DNA from: an uncultured Bacilli bacterium
GTDB lineage: Bacteria > Bacillota_I > Bacilli_A > RF39 > UBA660
NCBI GenBank assembly: GCA_934129885.1
Contig: CAKOWU010000003.1
Location: forward strand, 97,029-161,028
DNA length: 64,000 bases
Direction: 5' to 3'
The translations under genes were made by a program, and so were the position numbers. Each line of letters begins with the position of its first letter. Positions within the stretch are counted from its first letter, which is position 1. The notes under the pieces are model-generated. The model was not told the origin of the DNA. It saw only the letters and a program-made list of their open reading frames with translations, and did no database searches. This document shows, piece after piece, positions 59,761-64,000 of the stretch.

Positions 59761-60534
59761 ATGAATACATTAAAAATAGAAAATTTAACAGTATCAGTAA
59801 ATAATAAAATAATACTAAAAGATTTTAACTTAGAAATAAAATCGGGAGAAATCCATGTCATAATGGGACCGAATGGAACAGGAAAATCAACCTTAACCAA
59901 AGTTATTATGGGAGATGAAAACTATAAAGTAGAAAGTGGCTCTATTTACTTTAATGATCAAAAAATAAATGATATGAAAGTAGATGAAAGATCCCGCCTT
60001 GGAATATTTTTAGGAATGCAAATGCCATATGAAATAGAAGGCGTTAGTAACGCTGATTTTTTAAGAACTGCTATGCGTGCAAGAAATGAAAATTTCAAAT
60101 TATATAGTTTTATCAAAGAACTAGACGAAGAAGTACAAAAATTAAAAATGAATCCTGATATGATACATAGAGGGATAAACGAAGGCTTTTCTGGCGGAGA
60201 ACGTAAGAAGAATGAAATACTTCAAATGCACCTATTAAAACCTAAAATAGTTTTACTAGACGAAATAGACTCTGGCCTTGATGTAGATAGTCTAAAAATA
60301 GTAGGTAACAGTGTAATGGAATATTATCAAAAACAAAAACCAGCCATCCTTTTAGTAACCCACTACCAAAGATTATTGGACTATATAAAGCCAGATTATG
60401 TTCATGTAATGATGAATGGTAAAATAATTAAAAACGGAGATAGTAGCTTTGTAAAAGAAATAGAAACAAAAGGATACGATAAAATAAAAGAAACTAGTAC
60501 GATTGATGTAGAGGAAAAACAAAAACATGAATAA
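59761..60534 (+). CDS. sufC: Fe-S cluster assembly ATPase SufC
   Basis: Soluble ABC ATPase of the SUF scaffold. Walker A GPNGTGKST (about residues 37-45), signature FSGGERKKNEILQ, Walker B VLLDEIDSGLDVDSL and switch THYQRLL are typical of SufC. 257 residues. First of sufC-sufD-sufS; the gene overlaps sufD by 8 bases. Confidence 0.95.
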   Translation: MNTLKIENLTVSVNNKIILKDFNLEIKSGEIHVIMGPNGTGKSTLTKVIMGDENYKVESGSIYFNDQKINDMKVDERSRLGIFLGMQMPYEIEGVSNADFLRTAMRARNENFKLYSFIKELDEEVQKLKMNPDMIHRGINEGFSGGERKKNEILQMHLLKPKIVLLDEIDSGLDVDSLKIVGNSVMEYYQKQKPAILLVTHYQRLLDYIKPDYVHVMMNGKIIKNGDSSFVKEIETKGYDKIKETSTIDVEEKQKHE

Positions 60535-61321
60535 AATATTAATTGTAGGGGGGGAAATTACTGAAAGTTGCTTAGATGGCACTGTAAAAGTTAAAGCCTC
60601 AAAGAAAAAAGAACTTGAAACAATTCAGTCAGTAAATATAACCGTCTCTAGCAACACTGATTTAAAAATTGAATGTAATAATGAAGAAACGACTAAAATG
60701 GAAATTTTTATAAACGTACTAGAAAATGTTAATTGTAATATATATCAATATATTACTGGTGGTACACTAAAAATAAGTTATAAATATTACTTTGCCGAAA
60801 ATTCAAAAAGTAACGTGTATCAAATAAATGATTTAGAAGAAATTACAGAAATGAATACCTTTAATCTAAATGGTGAAAATGCCATACTAAATTATAATCT
60901 AAAAACCATTAGTATTTCCATGGAAAAGTATGATATTCTCGTATATCATAATAAATCAAACACTAAAAGTAACATTATCACAGAAGGTGTAAATATCAAA
61001 AATGGTAACTTAAAATTTAATGTATCTGGCTTTATTCCTAAAGGTATTAAAAACTGTATAGTAAATCAAAATAATAGAATAATTAACTTAACAAATAATA
61101 ACTGTCAAATATGTCCTAACTTATTCATTGATGAAGAAGACGTTGTTGCTAATCATAGTGCTCATATAGGAAAATGTAATGATAATGAAATCTTTTATTT
61201 AATGAGTAGAGGAATTACTTATAAAAAAGCCCAAAACTTGCTTATAAGAGGCTTCCTACTTAAAAATACTGATATAATGAAAAAGAATATGGAAAAAATT
61301 ATAAATAGATATTGGAGGTGA
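60527..61321 (+). CDS. sufD: SufD-like Fe-S scaffold protein
   Basis: A 264-residue member of the SufB/D family. The beta-helix part is divergent, but the C-terminus DVVANHSAHIGKCNDNEIFYLMSRGITYKKAQNLLIRGFL carries the family signature. It is much shorter than B. subtilis SufD (437 residues), lacking most of the N-terminal helical region. Partner of SufC and SufB. Confidence 0.85.
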   Translation: MNKILIVGGEITESCLDGTVKVKASKKKELETIQSVNITVSSNTDLKIECNNEETTKMEIFINVLENVNCNIYQYITGGTLKISYKYYFAENSKSNVYQINDLEEITEMNTFNLNGENAILNYNLKTISISMEKYDILVYHNKSNTKSNIITEGVNIKNGNLKFNVSGFIPKGIKNCIVNQNNRIINLTNNNCQICPNLFIDEEDVVANHSAHIGKCNDNEIFYLMSRGITYKKAQNLLIRGFLLKNTDIMKKNMEKIINRYWR

Positions 61322-61325
61322 TTAA

Positions 61326-62510
61326 ATGAATAGAGAAGACTTTTTAATACTAGGTACAGATATCATATACTTTGATAACGGAGCCACGACTCTAAAGCCT
61401 AAAATATTAAGTGAGGCTGTTAGTGATTACTATAACTATTATAGTTCAAATGCCCATAGGGGAGACTATACTTTAAGTATAAAAGCCAGCACAGAATATG
61501 AAAATGCTAGAGCATTAGTCGCAAATTTAATAAATGCTGAAAAAAAAGAAATTGCATTTACTTCTGGTGCTACAGATTCACTTAATAAAATAGTATTTGG
61601 TTATTTTAGGTATAATCTAATAAAAGGTGACGAAGTCTTAATCACAAAAAGTGAACACGCCTCAAATGTACTACCATGGTTTGAACTTTCAGACGAAATA
61701 GGTATCAAAGTTAAATATATAGAGTTAAACGAAAATCATGAAGTAACCATGGAAAATGTCAAAAAAGCCATAACGGGTAATACTAAAGTTATTTCACTCG
61801 CCCATATAACTAATGTTGTTGGAGACGAAAGACCAATAAAAGAAATCGCTGCCTACGCTCATAAACACGATATCCTAGTAGTATGCGATGGTGCCCAAAG
61901 TGTTCCTCATAGAAAAGTTGATGTTAAAGATTTAGATGTTGACTTTCTAGCTTTTTCAGCCCATAAAATGTGTGGACCAACAGGGGTGGGCGTTCTATAT
62001 AAGAAAGATAGTCTGCAAATAAAACCTATAATATTTGGTGGCGGTATGAATGCTAGTTTCGATAACGATGGCAATAGACATTATAAGCAAATGCCAGACT
62101 TGCTAGAAGCTGGAACTCCTAATATCGCTGGCGTAATAGGGTTTGGCTACGTTATAAAATACCTGCAAAATATTGGTTTTGAAAACATTCAGAAGCAAGA
62201 GTTAGAATTAAAAAATTATTTAGTGAAAAAATTAAAAGAAATAGACAAAGTAATTGTTTATAATGACTATACAAAAAGCGGTATAGTAACTATTAACTAT
62301 GAAAATGTATTTCCACAAGATCTTGCCATATATTTAGATAAATATAATATATGTGTGCGTGCAGGATCACATTGTGCTAAAATACTAAAAGATGAATTTC
62401 ATATAAAAAATACATGTAGAATAAGTCTGTATTTCTATAATACCAAAGAAGAAATAGATGTCCTTATAAACGCTTTGAAAAACCCTGATCTAGAAACTGA
62501 AATAATATAA
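61326..62510 (+). CDS. sufS: Cysteine desulfurase SufS
   Basis: PLP enzyme that supplies sulfur. YFDNGATTLKP start, the PLP lysine in FSAHKMCGPTGVG (about residue 218) and the catalytic cysteine in VRAGSHCAK (about residue 356) mark a class II (SufS) desulfurase. 394 residues. GGAGGTG precedes the ATG. In Firmicutes sufU and sufB normally follow; here the next sequence is a surface-gene remnant. Confidence 0.95.
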   Translation: MNREDFLILGTDIIYFDNGATTLKPKILSEAVSDYYNYYSSNAHRGDYTLSIKASTEYENARALVANLINAEKKEIAFTSGATDSLNKIVFGYFRYNLIKGDEVLITKSEHASNVLPWFELSDEIGIKVKYIELNENHEVTMENVKKAITGNTKVISLAHITNVVGDERPIKEIAAYAHKHDILVVCDGAQSVPHRKVDVKDLDVDFLAFSAHKMCGPTGVGVLYKKDSLQIKPIIFGGGMNASFDNDGNRHYKQMPDLLEAGTPNIAGVIGFGYVIKYLQNIGFENIQKQELELKNYLVKKLKEIDKVIVYNDYTKSGIVTINYENVFPQDLAIYLDKYNICVRAGSHCAKILKDEFHIKNTCRISLYFYNTKEEIDVLINALKNPDLETEII

Positions 62511-62593
62511 CTGTTTCACTTAATGTACTGTTTTTCAAAATGTTATTATTATACTGGGATTATCAGTAATTAGGTATATTTTTTATCAAAAGT

Positions 62594-62620
62594 TAACGTA
62601 TAACTGTATGTTTTACGTTA
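62594..62620. repeat. Solitary copy of the palindromic element
   Basis: TAACGTATAACTGTATGTTTTACGTTA near 62594-62620 is the same element as 30405-30431 with two changes in the centre and right arm. It stands about 55 bases before the third surface-gene copy and has no inverted partner before that start codon. Confidence 0.75.
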
Positions 62621-62673
62621 ATTTTTTAATATAAAATAGGTATTTTTAGGCATCTTAAAGAGAGTGATGAGAT

Positions 62674-63060
62674 ATGAGATGTAGAAGAAAAATAAAGAAA
62701 CAAAGAAGGCTGATGTTTATAAGTTTATTTATAATGTTATTAGGCTTATCGATTGGATATGCGGCTTTTGGTGCGAGCATTAATTTAAATGTGAAAGGTA
62801 ATGTGTGAAAGACAACTGCGGTAGAATTTTTAAAAACAAATATAGTAACTACAGGAGATGGGTTGTATAAGGATATATATGACGATAATAGATATATTTA
62901 TAGAGGTGCAAGTCCTAATAATTATATAAAACTTGGAAATGATATGTATAGAATAATTGCAATAGAAAGTGATAAAACTTTAAAAGTAATTAAAAATGGA
63001 ATAATAGAAATTAGAGCCTTTGAATGGTGTGAATCAACAAGATGTAATGACAATAGATGA
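62674..63060 (+). pseudogene. Broken SipW-type surface protein (third family member)
   Basis: MRCRRKIKKQRRLMFISLFI, then GYAAFGASINLNVKGNV, followed by an in-frame TGA at 62806. The same frame then continues with the family domain start (NRYIYRGASPNNYIKLGNDM, YRIIAIESDKTLKVIKNG), as in the protein at 30577. After about 63022 the family sequence ends abruptly at the junction with an unrelated gene. The lectin-like part and any variable region are lost. Confidence 0.75.
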
Positions 63061-63850
63061 TAATAAGAAAAATGTTATTAAACAAATATTCTGGAATATG
63101 AATAGTTTGACATCAGAAGTAAAAGATGAAATGGTTACAGAACAAGGAACTAATGCAGATGAAATGCCTAAACAAGTACAGAAGAAAGTGTTGCATATCA
63201 AGATAAATACTAAAACACTAGAACAAATGAAAAATGATTATCACTTTTCACTTGCTCAAAACAAACAATTAGCAGAACTTACAGACGACAAATATGCAAG
63301 TTTATGGAACGGAGTTATTTATGGTGCTACTGATTCGGGCGAATATGTCAATTGGCGACAAGCAGGACAGAGTTGGTCTAACATAAAAATAGGCAATACA
63401 AATAGTACAATAGGAAATATTGGTTGTCTGGTTACTTCAATAGCAATACTAATTGAAAAGTCAGGAGTACCTACACCAAATATAGAACCATTTAATCCGG
63501 GAACATTTGTAGAAGCATTAAATAAAAATGGAGGTTTTGATGAAAGAGGAAACCTATATTATGGACCGATTAGTAAAGTTGTTCCGAACTTTAAATATGT
63601 AGGTAATGTCAATTTAAGAGGAAAAAGCAGAAGTGAAAAATTAGCCTTAATTACTCAATATGTAAATGCAGGTTATTTTGTAACGGAAGAAGTAAAAGGA
63701 GCAACACCGGGAAATCAACATTGGGTTGCGGTTACGGGAGTAAATGGTAATAATGTTATTATGGCTGATCCAGCGTCTAATCAAACAAATGTGTGGAGTG
63801 CATACGAGTGGAGTAAATCATTTCAATTTAATTATTTTAAGGCTGAGTAA
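63020..63850 (+). CDS. C39-like peptidase domain protein, N-terminally truncated (conjugative-element type)
   Basis: A 276-residue frame. Residues about 50-95 (VLHIKINTKTLEQMKNDYHF, ADLxxxxxASLWNGVIYG-like) resemble the linker of cell-wall hydrolases encoded in Firmicute integrative conjugative elements. The C-terminal part (GNIGCLVTSIAILIEKSG with a candidate catalytic Cys, HWVAVTGVNGNNVIMADPASN with the His and Asp) is a C39-like papain fold. The ATG at 63020 lies in the preceding surface-gene fragment and has no good ribosome site, so the gene is probably a fragment missing its transmembrane or first catalytic part. Confidence 0.65.
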   Translation: MNGVNQQDVMTIDDNKKNVIKQIFWNMNSLTSEVKDEMVTEQGTNADEMPKQVQKKVLHIKINTKTLEQMKNDYHFSLAQNKQLAELTDDKYASLWNGVIYGATDSGEYVNWRQAGQSWSNIKIGNTNSTIGNIGCLVTSIAILIEKSGVPTPNIEPFNPGTFVEALNKNGGFDERGNLYYGPISKVVPNFKYVGNVNLRGKSRSEKLALITQYVNAGYFVTEEVKGATPGNQHWVAVTGVNGNNVIMADPASNQTNVWSAYEWSKSFQFNYFKAE

Positions 63851-63907
63851 GTATGCTAGTTGCAATTTTAAAATTAAGTATAAGAATACTAATTCTATAT
63901 ACTAAAA

Positions 63908-63942
63908 TAAAAAAGGTTATTTTTAAAATAAAGAAATAGCCT
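63908..63942 (-). terminator. Possible terminator reading left
   Basis: On the minus strand AAGGCTATTT pairs with AAATAACCTT (one G-T pair), followed by TTTTTTATTTT. Confidence 0.5.
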
Positions 63943-63959
63943 TGATACATAATTAAATT

Positions 63960-63979
63960 ATATTACAAAATTGTAATAT
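63960..63979. promoter_or_regulatory. Perfect 20-bp palindrome (operator candidate)
   Basis: ATATTACAAAATTGTAATAT is fully self-complementary and stands at the window edge, followed by GAGTAATATT. It may be the binding site of a regulator of the next gene beyond the window. Confidence 0.45.
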
Positions 63980-64000
63980 TGAGTAATATTAGAATGACGA

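Noticed and set aside
62806..62808. TGA read as tryptophan or glycine in the third surface gene
   Set aside because: leuS and the spoIIIAH-like gene end with TGA and tryptophan is coded by TGG throughout, so the standard code applies and the gene is broken.

Overview
The window is AT-rich, low-GC Firmicutes DNA. It carries clear Bacilli synteny blocks: spoIVFA-spoIVFB-rplU-prp-rpmA, gerE...gerM, uppS-cdsA-rseP, yqzL-recO and atpBEFHAGDC. Together with homologues of SpoIIIAH, GerE, GerM and CotD, this points to a spore-forming or formerly spore-forming member of the Bacilli, probably an uncultured gut lineage near Erysipelotrichia/RF39. The taxonomic placement is inference. TGA is used as a stop codon (leuS, the spoIIIAH-like gene).

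Layout. 0-3 kb: the 3' end of a surface protein with a GC-rich variable-looking segment, a lipid- or membrane-anchored unknown, then SpoIVFA/SpoIVFB. 3-4 kb: L21 leader, rplU, the L27-processing protease prp, and rpmA with its cleavable N-terminus. 4-12 kb: DUF192, a CDP-alcohol phosphatidyltransferase, smc, an ABC-F ATPase, an arylsulfotransferase-like protein and def. 12.5-22 kb: leuS-queH and the complete F-type ATP synthase operon. 22-30 kb: two tRNAs, a dicarboxylate/amino-acid symporter, a Sel1-repeat protein, thyX-tmk (dTMP then dTDP) and a LysRS with an extra C-terminal tRNA-binding domain. 30-36 kb is an accessory island: a SipW-type surface protein behind a pair of perfect inverted repeats, a prepilin, the sporulation genes, tRNA-Arg, a broken PD-(D/E)XK transposase, and a second decayed surface gene behind its own inverted-repeat pair. 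36-45 kb: murF, eno, a 1435-residue prepilin-headed BspA-type adhesin, and an IS3 remnant fused to a leucine-rich-repeat gene. 45-62 kb: uppS-cdsA-rseP, yqzL-recO, DUF4186, CvpA-thioredoxin-prepilins, a YqeG phosphatase, an M16 peptidase pair, secG, fhs, an orphan Dam methylase, CotD, HIT and sufC-sufD-sufS. 62.5-64 kb: a third, broken copy of the surface-protein family joined to a fragment that looks like a conjugative-element cell-wall hydrolase.

The most unusual signal is the surface-protein family. Two members (ending at 568 and 31986) carry a sharply GC-rich codon island in a C-terminal domain ending in GVRPV-like motifs, as in variable proteins of diversity-generating retroelements. Three members (starting at 30577, 35414 and 62674) have the same palindromic element upstream. 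In two cases it occurs as a perfect inverted pair around 87-98 bp, which has the geometry of a site-specific invertible switch. No reverse transcriptase, template repeat or recombinase gene lies in the window, so both ideas remain hypotheses.

Base composition of the plus strand changes near 44-45 kb. Genes before it are rich in G and T on the coding strand; genes after it are rich in A and C. A replichore boundary (terminus) or an old rearrangement lies there.
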